DNA of 64,000 nucleotides from Mycobacterium sp. IS-3022 (GTDB lineage Bacteria > Actinomycetota > Actinomycetes > Mycobacteriales > Mycobacteriaceae), in the NCBI RefSeq assembly GCF_001500065.1, contig NZ_LQIN01000008.1:46177-110176 (forward strand). The letters run 5' to 3'. The notes beneath the pieces were generated by a model. The model worked only from the letters and a program-made list of their open reading frames with translations, did no database searches and was not told where the DNA came from. The number at the start of each line of letters is the position of its first letter. Positions within the stretch are counted from its first letter, which is position 1. The position numbers and the translations under genes are program-made. Positions 17,200 to 26,379 of the stretch are shown here, piece by piece.

Positions 17200-18240
17200 A
17201 TGGCCATCGCAACGCCCGAGGTGTACGCGGAGATGCTCGGCCGGGCCAAGGAGCACGGGTTCGCATTTCCGGCCATCAACTGCACGTCGTCGGAGTCCGT
17301 CAACGCCGCGATCAAGGGCTTCGCCGACGCCGGCAGTGACGGCATCATCCAGTTCTCCACCGGCGGAGCCGAATTCGCGTCCGGTCTGGGTGTCAAGGAC
17401 ATGGTCACCGGTGCGGTCGCGCTGGCCGAGTTCGCCCACGTCGTCGCCGCGAAGTATCCGATCACCGTGGCGCTGCACACCGACCACTGTCCGAAGGACA
17501 AGCTCGACACCTATGTACGCCCGCTGCTGGCGATCTCACAGCAACGCGTCTCCGAGGGCGGGCAGCCGCTGTTCCAGTCGCATATGTGGGACGGGTCAGC
17601 GGTGCCGATCGACGAAAACCTCGAGATCGCCCGCGAACTGCTCAAGGAGGCCGCCGCGGCGAAGATCATCCTGGAGATCGAGATCGGCGTGGTCGGCGGT
17701 GAGGAAGACGGCGTGGCGCACGAGATCAACGACAAGCTCTACACCACTGCAGAGGATTTCGAGAAGACCGTCGAGGTGCTCGGTGCGGGCGAACACGGCA
17801 GGTACCTGTTGGCGGCGACGTTCGGCAACGTGCACGGCGTGTACAAGCCCGGCAACGTCAAACTGCGGCCCGAGGTGCTGGCAGAGGGACAGCGGGTCGC
17901 CGCCGCCAAACTCGGGTTGCCCTCGGACGCAAAGCCTTTCGACTTCGTCTTCCACGGCGGTTCGGGTTCGCTGAAGTCCGAGATCGAGGATTCGCTCCGG
18001 TATGGAGTGGTGAAGATGAACGTCGACACCGACACCCAGTACGCGTTCACCCGGCCCGTCGCGGCGCACATGTTCACCAACTACGACGGCGTGCTGAAGA
18101 TCGACGGGGAAGTCGGCGACAAGAAGGCTTACGACCCGCGCAGCTATCTGAAGAAGGCGGAGGCGTCGATGACCGAACGCGTCATCGAGGCGTGCCGTGA
18201 TCTGCACAGCGCCGGCCGTTCGGTCACCGCAAACCAGTGA
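17200..18240 (+). CDS. fba: Fructose-bisphosphate aldolase, class II
   Basis: 346 residues, close to Rv0363c (344). Zinc ligands and active-site motifs: LHTDHCPKDKLDTY (His in the TDHC motif, with the catalytic Asp), TFGNVHGVYKPGNVKL and FHGGSGS. This is the class IIA zinc-dependent aldolase that cleaves fructose-1,6-bisphosphate to DHAP and glyceraldehyde-3-phosphate in glycolysis, and runs in reverse in gluconeogenesis. It is the only FBP aldolase type essential in M. tuberculosis. ATG with a strong GAGAGGA site. Convergent with the next gene, 26 bp away. Confidence 0.98.
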   Translation: MAIATPEVYAEMLGRAKEHGFAFPAINCTSSESVNAAIKGFADAGSDGIIQFSTGGAEFASGLGVKDMVTGAVALAEFAHVVAAKYPITVALHTDHCPKDKLDTYVRPLLAISQQRVSEGGQPLFQSHMWDGSAVPIDENLEIARELLKEAAAAKIILEIEIGVVGGEEDGVAHEINDKLYTTAEDFEKTVEVLGAGEHGRYLLAATFGNVHGVYKPGNVKLRPEVLAEGQRVAAAKLGLPSDAKPFDFVFHGGSGSLKSEIEDSLRYGVVKMNVDTDTQYAFTRPVAAHMFTNYDGVLKIDGEVGDKKAYDPRSYLKKAEASMTERVIEACRDLHSAGRSVTANQ

Positions 18241-18266
18241 TCGGCGATCGGTAGCGCCGAAGCCGC

Positions 18267-19169
18267 CTATTGGGGCGCCTGGCAGATCTTCCACTGGTCG
18301 TCGCGGAACTCCAGGTCGAAGCTGCGGGTGGACCGGGTCTGCGGAGCGTAGGCCATGAACGCGGTGACATTCGCCTCGGCGTGATCGCCGTTGATCACCA
18401 CCTGGTCGATGCTGGCGACCACCGGATACTGCTTGGCCGCGGCCACCCGCTCGTGGATCTCCGCCCAGGTCTTGTCGTCGTACTTGACGTAGCTGTCGCG
18501 CTTGCTTCCGCAGGTGATACCGCGCAGCGTCGCCAGGTCGCCGTTCTGGATCGCCGTGTCGAACTCCTCGATGGCGGCGCGGACCATCTCCTCCTGCGAC
18601 ACCTTGGGTTGCGAGTCCCGGGTCAGCAGCACGGTGCCGAGCACCGCGATCGCGACCAGCGCGGCGATGACCAGCACCACGGCCACCACCCAACCCCAGC
18701 TGCGGCGCTGCGCCGGTGGCTTGGGCGCTTCGCCGCGCGGGGGAATGACTTGCGGCGCAACGGGTTTCTGCTGTCCGGCAGTTTCGGAAGGGGAGGCGAA
18801 AACTTCGGTGGCCGGATCGGCCGGCGTGTCGATCCGCTGCGTGGTGCCCGCGTCGAAACCCGACGGCGCGGTGAATCGGCGCTCACCCTCCTGGATGTGC
18901 GGCGCCTCCGCTGTCTGCGGTCCGGCGGCCGCCATGACCTCGGTCGCGGGTTCGTGATCACCGTGCTGCTCGATCGCCTCGGTCGCCGGTTCCGGATCGT
19001 GTGGGGCCTCTGCCTCCGATGCTGGCTCCGGGGCGTCGCCGACGGTTCCCTCGTCGCCCGGCGAATCCGCGGGCTCGGGCGCTTCGGGGTTCTCGGAGGC
19101 GTCAACGTCCGAGGCGTCCGGCTCGGCCGAGACGTCTTCCGGCTGGTCAGGCCCTGGTGGGTTCGACAT
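18267..19169 (-). CDS. Membrane-anchored protein with acidic N-terminus and NTF2-like outer domain (Rv0361-type)
   Basis: 300 residues. The first 150 are extremely acidic and Pro/Ala/Glu-rich with repeats of the type EPATE(V/A)(I/M), so likely disordered and cytoplasmic. One membrane helix (WGWVVAVVLVIAALVAIAVLG, about 158-178) leads to a 110-residue extracytoplasmic domain with two Cys (GITCGSK and WKICQAP). This domain resembles those at 5266-5679 and 30200-30658. The layout is like a tethered sensor or scaffold, but no function is established. GGGAGGA lies about 15 nt upstream of the ATG. Confidence 0.75.
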   Translation of the reverse strand: MSNPPGPDQPEDVSAEPDASDVDASENPEAPEPADSPGDEGTVGDAPEPASEAEAPHDPEPATEAIEQHGDHEPATEVMAAAGPQTAEAPHIQEGERRFTAPSGFDAGTTQRIDTPADPATEVFASPSETAGQQKPVAPQVIPPRGEAPKPPAQRRSWGWVVAVVLVIAALVAIAVLGTVLLTRDSQPKVSQEEMVRAAIEEFDTAIQNGDLATLRGITCGSKRDSYVKYDDKTWAEIHERVAAAKQYPVVASIDQVVINGDHAEANVTAFMAYAPQTRSTRSFDLEFRDDQWKICQAPQ

Positions 19170-19284
19170 GCCTGCTGCGGTCCTCCCTTACGACGCTACG
19201 GCGGGAAGCTTAGTCACTGGTCCGGCCCGTCGCTGGGACCCGTGCGCCCATCGGGACCGTTCACGTGCACGGCACAATGGGGCC

Positions 19285-19701
19285 ATGACACGGATGGGTG
19301 ATCTCCTGGGGCCGGATCCGGTGCTGCTGCCGGGCGACAGCGACGCCGAGGCCGAACTCGCCGCGGGCGAGAAGCCGGCGATCGTGGCGGCCGCACATCC
19401 GTCGGCCTCGGTCGCGTGGGCGACGCTGGCCGAGGAGGCGCTGGCCGACGACAGGGCCGTCACCGCGTATGCCTACGCACGCACCGGCTACCACCGCGGG
19501 CTGGATCAGTTGCGGCGCAACGGGTGGAAGGGTTTTGGTCCCGTGCCCTTCCGTCACGAGCCCAACCGCGGCTTCCTGCGCTGTGTGGCCGCGCTGGCGC
19601 GCGCGGCCGACGCGATCGGTGAGACCGACGAGAACCAGCGCTGCCTCGATCTGCTCGACGACTGCGACCCGTCGGCGCGGGCCGAACTCGGGCTTGCCTG
19701 A
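19285..19701 (+). CDS. DUF3151 family protein (Rv0360c-type)
   Basis: 138 residues, soluble, alanine/arginine/aspartate-rich and mostly helical. It matches the small actinobacterial DUF3151 family: LLGPDPVLLP at the N terminus, YAYARTGYHRGLDQLRRNGWKG in the middle (shown in part: ARTGYHRGLDQLRRNGW) and a FLRCVAALARAADAIGE repeat-like helix. No enzymatic motif. I use ATG at 19285; the frame stays open upstream but lacks family similarity. Its stop is immediately followed by the stop of the opposed CDF gene. Function unknown. Confidence 0.8.
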   Translation: MTRMGDLLGPDPVLLPGDSDAEAELAAGEKPAIVAAAHPSASVAWATLAEEALADDRAVTAYAYARTGYHRGLDQLRRNGWKGFGPVPFRHEPNRGFLRCVAALARAADAIGETDENQRCLDLLDDCDPSARAELGLA

Positions 19702-20592
19702 CTACTCCGCTTCACACCGGCAGTCGGTGCCGCCGTCGGGCGGTTCCACCTGAACCGTCGAATGGTCCAGCCCACGCGCGGTGAGCACCGCGCGCGCGTC
19801 GTCGAGCACCGACGCCGAGTCCCGGTCGCTGGTCAGGTGCGCGGTGACCATGTCCTTACCCGGCACCAACGTCCACACGTGCAGGTCGTGCACTTCGGTC
19901 ACGCCCTCGACGGCGCACAACGCGGTGCGTAGCTCCTCGACGTCGATGTGGGTGGGCGACGACTCCGACAGGATGCGCACCGCCGCGCGCGCCAGCGAGA
20001 TCGCCCGCGGCAGCACCCACAGCGCCACGAACACGGCGACCACGACGTCGGCGTACGGCCAGCCCGTCGTGACCGTCACGATGCCGGCGATCAGCACGCC
20101 GACGCTGCCGACGGTGTCGGCGACGACCTCCATGTAGGCGCCGCGGACGGCCAGGCTGTTCTCCGAATGCGCCCGCAAGAGCAGTACGACGACCGCGTTG
20201 GCCACCAGACCCGCCAACGCGACGACGATCATCGGCACGCCGGGCACCTCCGGCGCGTCGCCGAGCCGCTCGAATGCCTCGGAGAGGATGAACACGGCCA
20301 TCCCCAGCAACAGCACCGCGTTGGCCACGGCCGTGAAGACCTCGGCGCGATGCCAGCCGTACGTGCGGGCGGGCGAGGCGCTGCCGTGGCGGGCGAGCAG
20401 CACCGCGGTCAGGCCCATGAACATCGCCACCAGGTCCGTGAGCATGTGGCCCGCGTCGGCCAGCAGCGCGATGGAATTGATCAGCAGCGCGGTGACCAGC
20501 TCGAGCGCGAAGAACCCGGTCAGGATCGCCGCGGCGATGACCATCCGGCTGACGCGGGTGTCACGCTGACTGTGATCGTGGCCGGCACCCAT
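19702..20592 (-). CDS. Cation diffusion facilitator (zinc/cadmium/cobalt exporter)
   Basis: 296 residues, six helices and a C-terminal ferredoxin-like regulatory domain (SSPTHIDVEELR onward, about 208-290). Helix 2 carries HxxxD (H49, D53). Helix 5 has E155xxxD159 (MEVVADTVGS) where many CDFs have H/DxxxD, which may shift metal choice. The N terminus (GHDHSQRD) and C terminus (DCRCEAE) contain possible metal ligands. It exports divalent cations, usually Zn2+, in exchange for protons. A palindrome TATGC-N8-GCATA overlaps its promoter, as in metal-responsive ArsR/SmtB operators. Leaderless ATG at 20592. Confidence 0.88.
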   Translation of the reverse strand: MGAGHDHSQRDTRVSRMVIAAAILTGFFALELVTALLINSIALLADAGHMLTDLVAMFMGLTAVLLARHGSASPARTYGWHRAEVFTAVANAVLLLGMAVFILSEAFERLGDAPEVPGVPMIVVALAGLVANAVVVLLLRAHSENSLAVRGAYMEVVADTVGSVGVLIAGIVTVTTGWPYADVVVAVFVALWVLPRAISLARAAVRILSESSPTHIDVEELRTALCAVEGVTEVHDLHVWTLVPGKDMVTAHLTSDRDSASVLDDARAVLTARGLDHSTVQVEPPDGGTDCRCEAE

Positions 20593-20598
20593 GCCAGC

Positions 20599-20604
20599 AA
20601 TCTA
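20599..20604 (-). promoter_or_regulatory. -10 box of leaderless CDF gene
   Basis: TAGATT on the minus strand, 6 nt before ATG at 20592. Its first two bases overlap the palindrome at 20603-20620. Confidence 0.55.
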
Positions 20605-20620
20605 TGCAAAACTTCGCATA
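20603..20620. promoter_or_regulatory. Candidate metal-sensor (ArsR/SmtB-type) operator of CDF gene
   Basis: Perfect inverted repeat TATGC-N8-GCATA covering the region just upstream of the -10 box. AT-rich half-sites of this form are typical of mycobacterial ArsR/SmtB sensors. No such regulator is encoded nearby. Confidence 0.5.
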
Positions 20621-20635
20621 TGTCGCAAGTGGCGA

Positions 20636-21415
20636 TCAGAACCAGGCTGACCAGAACCTTGTCAACGAATTGCCTGCCCCGACCAGTTGGCGCGGCACGT
20701 CGGAGATGTCGAAGAACCACAGCACGATGTCCCAGAACCATTGGTTGAGCCCCGGCGCCAGCAGCAGGAGCAGCAGGATGAAGAACCCCCACTGCTTTGC
20801 GGGTTGCAGCGCCCGCTGCGTGTCGGGGCTCAGGTGAGGCTCCAGCGCGCCGTAGCCGTCCAGGCCGGGGATCGGCAGCATGTTGAGCACGAAGGCCGTC
20901 ACCTGAAGGAACCCGAGGAAGGCCACACCGGCCCAGAACACCGAACGCTCTGAGTCGCGCAGCAGCGCGGTCAGGGTCAACAGCAGCACCGCGAACACCA
21001 GGTTGGTGCCGGGGCCTGCGAGGCTCACCAGAGACTTCTGGCGCTTGGTCATGAACGACGTGCGCACCCAAACCGCCCCGCCGGGCAGCCCGATTCCGCC
21101 GATCGCGATGATCAGCACCGGAAGCCCGATCGACAGCAGCGGATTCGAGTACTTCAGCGGGTTCAACGTCAGATAGCCCCGGACCGGGACGTCGTGGTCA
21201 CCGAACTTCCAGGCGGTGTATGCGTGCGCGAACTCGTGCAGGCACAGCGTCACCACCCAGCCGGCGATGACGAAGACGAACACGCCGACGTAGGCGAGCG
21301 GTTCGACAGTGTCCGCTGCCAGCCACGCCAGCACGCCGCCGACCACCGTTGTCGCGACGATCGCCAGGAAGATCGGGCTCGGCCGCACCGACTGATGCAG
21401 CGGATGGACGGTCAC
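20636..21415 (-). CDS. Site-2-protease-family membrane metalloprotease (Rv0359-type)
   Basis: 259 residues with this start, five or six membrane helices. The zinc motif HExxH is in LCLHEFAHAYTAWK (His, Glu, His) and the third ligand region is NMLPIPGLDGYG (Asp). LNPLKYSNPLLS and SLAGPGTNLVFAV are further family landmarks. No PDZ domain. S2P proteases cut transmembrane substrates such as anti-sigma factors; this short type (YwhC-like) has unknown targets. GTG at 21415 is preferred over ATG at 21481 because TAGGTT ends 7 nt upstream and the extra N-terminal 22 residues come from a palindromic repeat. Confidence 0.85.
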   Translation of the reverse strand: MTVHPLHQSVRPSPIFLAIVATTVVGGVLAWLAADTVEPLAYVGVFVFVIAGWVVTLCLHEFAHAYTAWKFGDHDVPVRGYLTLNPLKYSNPLLSIGLPVLIIAIGGIGLPGGAVWVRTSFMTKRQKSLVSLAGPGTNLVFAVLLLTLTALLRDSERSVFWAGVAFLGFLQVTAFVLNMLPIPGLDGYGALEPHLSPDTQRALQPAKQWGFFILLLLLLAPGLNQWFWDIVLWFFDISDVPRQLVGAGNSLTRFWSAWF

Positions 21416-21422
21416 CTCACGA

Positions 21423-21428
21423 AACCTA
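21423..21428 (-). promoter_or_regulatory. -10 box of leaderless S2P gene
   Basis: TAGGTT on the minus strand, 7-nt spacer to GTG at 21415. Confidence 0.55.
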
Positions 21429-21441
21429 CCGTTTCGCCGAA

Positions 21442-21490
21442 ACCGACGTAATGGCGGAAAAATGCGGGTGGATTCCGCCATTACGTCGGT
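21442..21490. repeat. Perfect 18-bp inverted repeat, family A copy 1
   Basis: Arms 21442-21459 and 21473-21490 are perfect reverse complements (ACCGACGTAATGGCGGAA) with a 13-nt loop. A diverged copy with the same core occurs at 26331-26379. It lies between two genes transcribed leftwards, so it may act as an attenuating hairpin, but the second copy suggests a dispersed element. Confidence 0.8.
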
Positions 21491-21529
21491 CTCGCGAGTC
21501 GTTGAGCAACCCGCAGCCTCGGTGACTGG

Positions 21530-22123
21530 CTATCGGACCCGCAGCCACCCTTCGGTGTGCCGGTAGAACGTCGAACGCTTGACCGGACGGGCCGCAGGCG
21601 CACCGTCCCGGACGACGCGGGCGCCGCTGGTGCCGAGCTGGGCGGCGCGGCCGGCGACCCAGCGCCGCGGGCCGGCGCCGACGACGGTCGCGCGCAGGCC
21701 GGGCATGGTCGCCGTCGGCTCGATGCGCACCGCGGGCACCGTGCCGTCGAACAGCACGGTGTCGTCGACGACGGCCTCGCCGTGCAGTGGGTGTCCGGCG
21801 GGTTCGCCCCGCCACTCGGCGGCGCCGACGATCACCGCGCCGGCGTCGTCGCGGATGAGCGGAATCCGGGTCGCGCTGCCGCGCAGGGCCCGTCGCGCAT
21901 GCCACGGGCGCCGCACGTGCGCCACCTCGACACCGAGCCGGTCGGTGCGCAGCAGCCGGGTCAGCACCGCCGCCAGGTCGGCGTCGGCGCCGACCACGAT
22001 CAGGCGTCGGCAGGGCGCGTCGGGGTCCTCGGCGACGGGCAGAGCCCGCAGCGCGCGAGGTGGTCGCCGGCCGCCGAACAGCAACACCACGACGTCAGTG
22101 GCGTTCAACGCGGCTCCTCGCAT
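21530..22123 (-). CDS. Conserved mycobacterial protein (Rv0358-type), possible nucleotide-fold remnant
   Basis: 197 residues, Arg/Ala-rich. The N-terminal half reads like a Rossmann-type segment (DVVVLLFGG, then RRLIVVGADADLAAVLTRLLRTD) followed by beta strands with conserved WHARRALRGSATRIPLIRDD. The C-terminal half ends in FYRHTEGWLRVR. No motif assigns activity. Start uncertain: ATG at 22123 (just downstream of a TACCTT box) or TTG at 22111 with GAGGAG 6 nt before it. It is divergent from purA, an arrangement shared with M. tuberculosis. Function unknown. Confidence 0.65.
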   Translation of the reverse strand: MRGAALNATDVVVLLFGGRRPPRALRALPVAEDPDAPCRRLIVVGADADLAAVLTRLLRTDRLGVEVAHVRRPWHARRALRGSATRIPLIRDDAGAVIVGAAEWRGEPAGHPLHGEAVVDDTVLFDGTVPAVRIEPTATMPGLRATVVGAGPRRWVAGRAAQLGTSGARVVRDGAPAARPVKRSTFYRHTEGWLRVR

Positions 22124-22133
22124 ACGGCTGGGA

Positions 22134-22139
22134 TAAGGT
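22134..22139 (+). promoter_or_regulatory. Probable -10 box of purA
   Basis: TAAGGT in the divergent purA region, giving a leader near 60 nt. On the other strand an overlapping TACCTT could serve the Rv0358-type gene. Confidence 0.4.
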
Positions 22140-22189
22140 AGCTCACCGGCTGCACAGTGTCCATGCAACTGAGCGTGGATGCAGATTAA

Positions 22190-24132
<1,943 letters not shown>

Positions 24133-24142
24133 ACCCTTGCGC

Positions 24143-24198
24143 CGAGACTGCGCACAGATCTCGATCCGGCGCACATTCGCGATCTGTCCGAAGTTTCG
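24143..24198. repeat. Imperfect inverted repeat, family B
   Basis: Arms 24143-24160 (CGAGACTGCGCACAGATC) and 24181-24198 pair at 15 of 18 positions around a 20-nt loop. It fills the gap between the thioesterase and membrane-protein genes. Confidence 0.65.
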
Positions 24199-24223
24199 AT
24201 CGCAGAGGTGACAGCATGACGGC

Positions 24224-24895
24224 GTGGCGACCCATCCTGCCGATCGGCATCTGCGACGGCTGACGACCCCGCGGGCGGCGGCGCTGGCCGGCGTGTTGTT
24301 CGCGCTGCTGTTCGGCACCGCGCTGGTGTTGGTCCGCACCGCGGTGCCCGCAGGCGCCGAGCCGGGGTCGCAGTGGATTGCCGGGGCCAGCGGCCAGCTA
24401 CGGCTGTCGGCGATTTTGACGCCGTTCGCGGGCATCGCGTTCCTGTGGTTCATCGGCGTGATCCGCGACGGGTTCGGGCGCTACGAGGACAAGTTCTTCT
24501 CGACGGTGTTCATCGGCAGCGGCCTGTTGTTTCTGGCGATGACGTTCGCGACGTCGGCGGTGGGCGCCGGGCTGGTCGCCAGCAGGGCCGACCAGGCCGA
24601 CGTCACGTCTCGCGATCAGGTGGCGGACTTCGGTATCGCGACGCTCGAAGTTCTCAGCACCACATACGGATTGCGGATGGCGGCGGTGTTCATGATCTCG
24701 CTGGCCACGATCTGGCTGCGGACCAACCTGATGCCGCACTGGCTGGTCGCCGTCACGTATGTGACGGCGCTGGTGCTCCTCGTCGCGGCGGACGTCAGCA
24801 TGTGGCTGGTGCTGGCCTTCCCCGTCTGGGTGCTGGTGGTCAGCGTGCTGCTGCTGGTACGCGCCGGCGTGCTCGGCCTCGACCACGACGATTAG
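24224..24895 (+). CDS. Hypothetical integral membrane protein
   Basis: 223 residues with about five membrane helices: 20-42, 62-82 (LSAILTPFAGIAFLWFIGVI in part), 93-115, 150-165 and a long C-terminal pair at about 180-218. Acidic and basic loops are short. The segment FIGVIRDGFGRYEDKFFSTVFIG follows helix 2 and is the most conserved-looking piece (RDGFGRYEDKFFSTV). GTG start at 24224; a nearby ATG is out of frame and soon stops. The stop overlaps the opposed ferredoxin gene by 4 nt. No family or function assigned. Confidence 0.65.
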   Translation: MATHPADRHLRRLTTPRAAALAGVLFALLFGTALVLVRTAVPAGAEPGSQWIAGASGQLRLSAILTPFAGIAFLWFIGVIRDGFGRYEDKFFSTVFIGSGLLFLAMTFATSAVGAGLVASRADQADVTSRDQVADFGIATLEVLSTTYGLRMAAVFMISLATIWLRTNLMPHWLVAVTYVTALVLLVAADVSMWLVLAFPVWVLVVSVLLLVRAGVLGLDHDD

Positions 24896-25083
24896 TCGAT
24901 CAACCGCAAAGCCTGTGAGGGGCAGAGCTTCACGGCCTCGCGGGCGTGGTCGAGTTCGTCGTCGGGCACCTCATCCACCAGCACCACCACGATTCCGTCG
25001 TCGTCCTGGTCGAACACGGCGTCGGCCGACATCACGCAGTTGCCCGCCTGGATACACACGTCACGGTCGGCCTGCACCCTCAT
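24892..25083 (-). CDS. [3Fe-4S] ferredoxin, P450 redox partner
   Basis: 63 residues. Cys10, Cys16 and Cys54 (CIQAGNC and LCPSQAL) fit a single [3Fe-4S] cluster, because the middle ligand position of a [4Fe-4S] motif is occupied by a non-Cys residue. It resembles actinobacterial CYP-associated ferredoxins. Located 4 nt downstream of the P450 gene in the same direction, so it very likely delivers electrons to that enzyme. A dedicated ferredoxin reductase is not encoded nearby. Confidence 0.88.
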   Translation of the reverse strand: MRVQADRDVCIQAGNCVMSADAVFDQDDDGIVVVLVDEVPDDELDHAREAVKLCPSQALRLID

Positions 25084-25087
25084 GCCG

Positions 25088-26296
25088 TCACCTCCAGTCG
25101 ACTGACAACGACTTCAAACCGTAGATGAAATGGAATGACCGGAACTGCACATCGGCGAAATCCTCGGCCAGCCGCAGCGCCGGGAAGCGTTGCAGCACAG
25201 CGGGAAACGCCACCCGCATCTCCATCCGGGCCAGCGGCGCGCCAAGGCAGTGGTGGACGCCGTGGCCGAACGCCAGATGCCCGGCGGCGCCGCGGCCGAT
25301 GTCCAGAACGTCGGGGGCGTCGATGAAGTCGGGATCACGGTTACCGGACGGCAGCGATACGAACACCAGTTGTCCAGCCGGGATCCGGACTCCCGCGATC
25401 TCGACGTCGGTGGTGGTCATCCGCGGGATTGCGGTGTGCACGATGGACGGCCAGCGCAGCAGCTCCTCGACCGCGGGGCCGACCGCGTCGGGATTGTCGC
25501 GCACCTCGGCGAGCTGTTCGGGATGTCGCAGCAGCGCGAGGGTGCCGAGGCCCAGCATGTTCGACGTGGTCTCATGGCCCGCCAGCAGCAACAGCCCGGC
25601 GATGCCGACGAGCTCGTCGTCGGTGAGCTCGGTTCCGTGTTCGCGCACCAGCATGCCGAGGATGTCGTCGCCCGGCTCCCGGCGCGCGCGCTCGACCAGG
25701 GACCGCATGTACGCGCGGCCGGCCCGCTGCAACTCGAACCGCTCGGCGACCGGCAGAGACAGATCGAGCTGGCGGGCGCTGCGGTGCTGGAAGTCGTCGC
25801 GGTCCTCGTACGGCACCCCGAGCAGCTCGCAGATCACCAGCGACGGGACCGGCAGCGCGAAGTGCTCGACCAGATCGGCGGGCGCACCGGCACTTTCCAT
25901 CAGGTCCAGCTGCGCGTCCACGATCTCGACGATGCGCGGCTCCAGCCGCTTCATCCGCCGGATCGTGAACTCGGGGGTGAGCATGCGCCGCAGCCGCTGG
26001 TGTTCGGGCGGGTCCAGCGCGAGCAGGTTGCCCGCCCGGGAGCGGGCGAGCTCGTCGTCGGAAAGCGTTGGTGCGCCGGGAAGGACGAAGCCCGGCGGGC
26101 GGCCGTTGGAGAACCGCTCGTGATCCGAGAGCACCTCTTTGACATCGTCGTGCCGCGTGATCAGGTAGATCGTCATGCCGAAGGCATTGGACACGGTGCG
26201 CACGCCGGTGGTCTCGCGGATCTCGCCCAACTCCGGCGTCGGGGCGAAGGCGTCACGACGCATGTGCAGAGGCGGCCGTTCGGGCGCTTGCGTCAT
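25088..26296 (-). CDS. Cytochrome P450 monooxygenase
   Basis: 402 residues, class I bacterial P450. The I-helix oxygen-binding motif is AGHETTSN (about 240), the K-helix ExxR lies in EELLRW, and the haem-binding loop FGHGVHHCLGAPLARME carries the axial Cys (about 350). The B-region LLALDPPEHQRLRRML is typical of the CYP105/107/154-like clans. Substrate unknown. ATG at 26296 is leaderless by position of TAACGT. It forms an operon with the ferredoxin. An inverted repeat separates it from the MMPL gene upstream. Confidence 0.92.
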   Translation of the reverse strand: MTQAPERPPLHMRRDAFAPTPELGEIRETTGVRTVSNAFGMTIYLITRHDDVKEVLSDHERFSNGRPPGFVLPGAPTLSDDELARSRAGNLLALDPPEHQRLRRMLTPEFTIRRMKRLEPRIVEIVDAQLDLMESAGAPADLVEHFALPVPSLVICELLGVPYEDRDDFQHRSARQLDLSLPVAERFELQRAGRAYMRSLVERARREPGDDILGMLVREHGTELTDDELVGIAGLLLLAGHETTSNMLGLGTLALLRHPEQLAEVRDNPDAVGPAVEELLRWPSIVHTAIPRMTTTDVEIAGVRIPAGQLVFVSLPSGNRDPDFIDAPDVLDIGRGAAGHLAFGHGVHHCLGAPLARMEMRVAFPAVLQRFPALRLAEDFADVQFRSFHFIYGLKSLSVDWR

Positions 26297-26302
26297 GACA
26301 CG

Positions 26303-26308
26303 ACGTTA
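26303..26308 (-). promoter_or_regulatory. -10 box of leaderless P450 gene
   Basis: TAACGT on the minus strand, 6-nt spacer to ATG at 26296. The family A repeat copy lies just upstream. Confidence 0.55.
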
Positions 26309-26330
26309 CAGGCGCGCGGCCGTCGCCGAG

Positions 26331-26379
26331 ACCGACGTTATGGTCGCTTTCACTCGCACTAATCGACCGAAACGTCGGT
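26331..26379. repeat. Inverted repeat, family A copy 2 (overlaps MMPL 3' end)
   Basis: Arms 26331-26346 (ACCGACGTTATGGTCG) and 26364-26379 pair at 14 of 16 positions around a 17-nt loop. The left arm and its flank share TCGCCGA-R-ACCGACGT-W-ATGG with the copy at 21442. The right arm is inside the MMPL coding sequence. Confidence 0.7.

Noticed and set aside
18241..18266. Terminator between fba and the Rv0361-type gene
   Set aside because: Only a 4-bp GGCG/CGCC stem is visible, too weak to claim.
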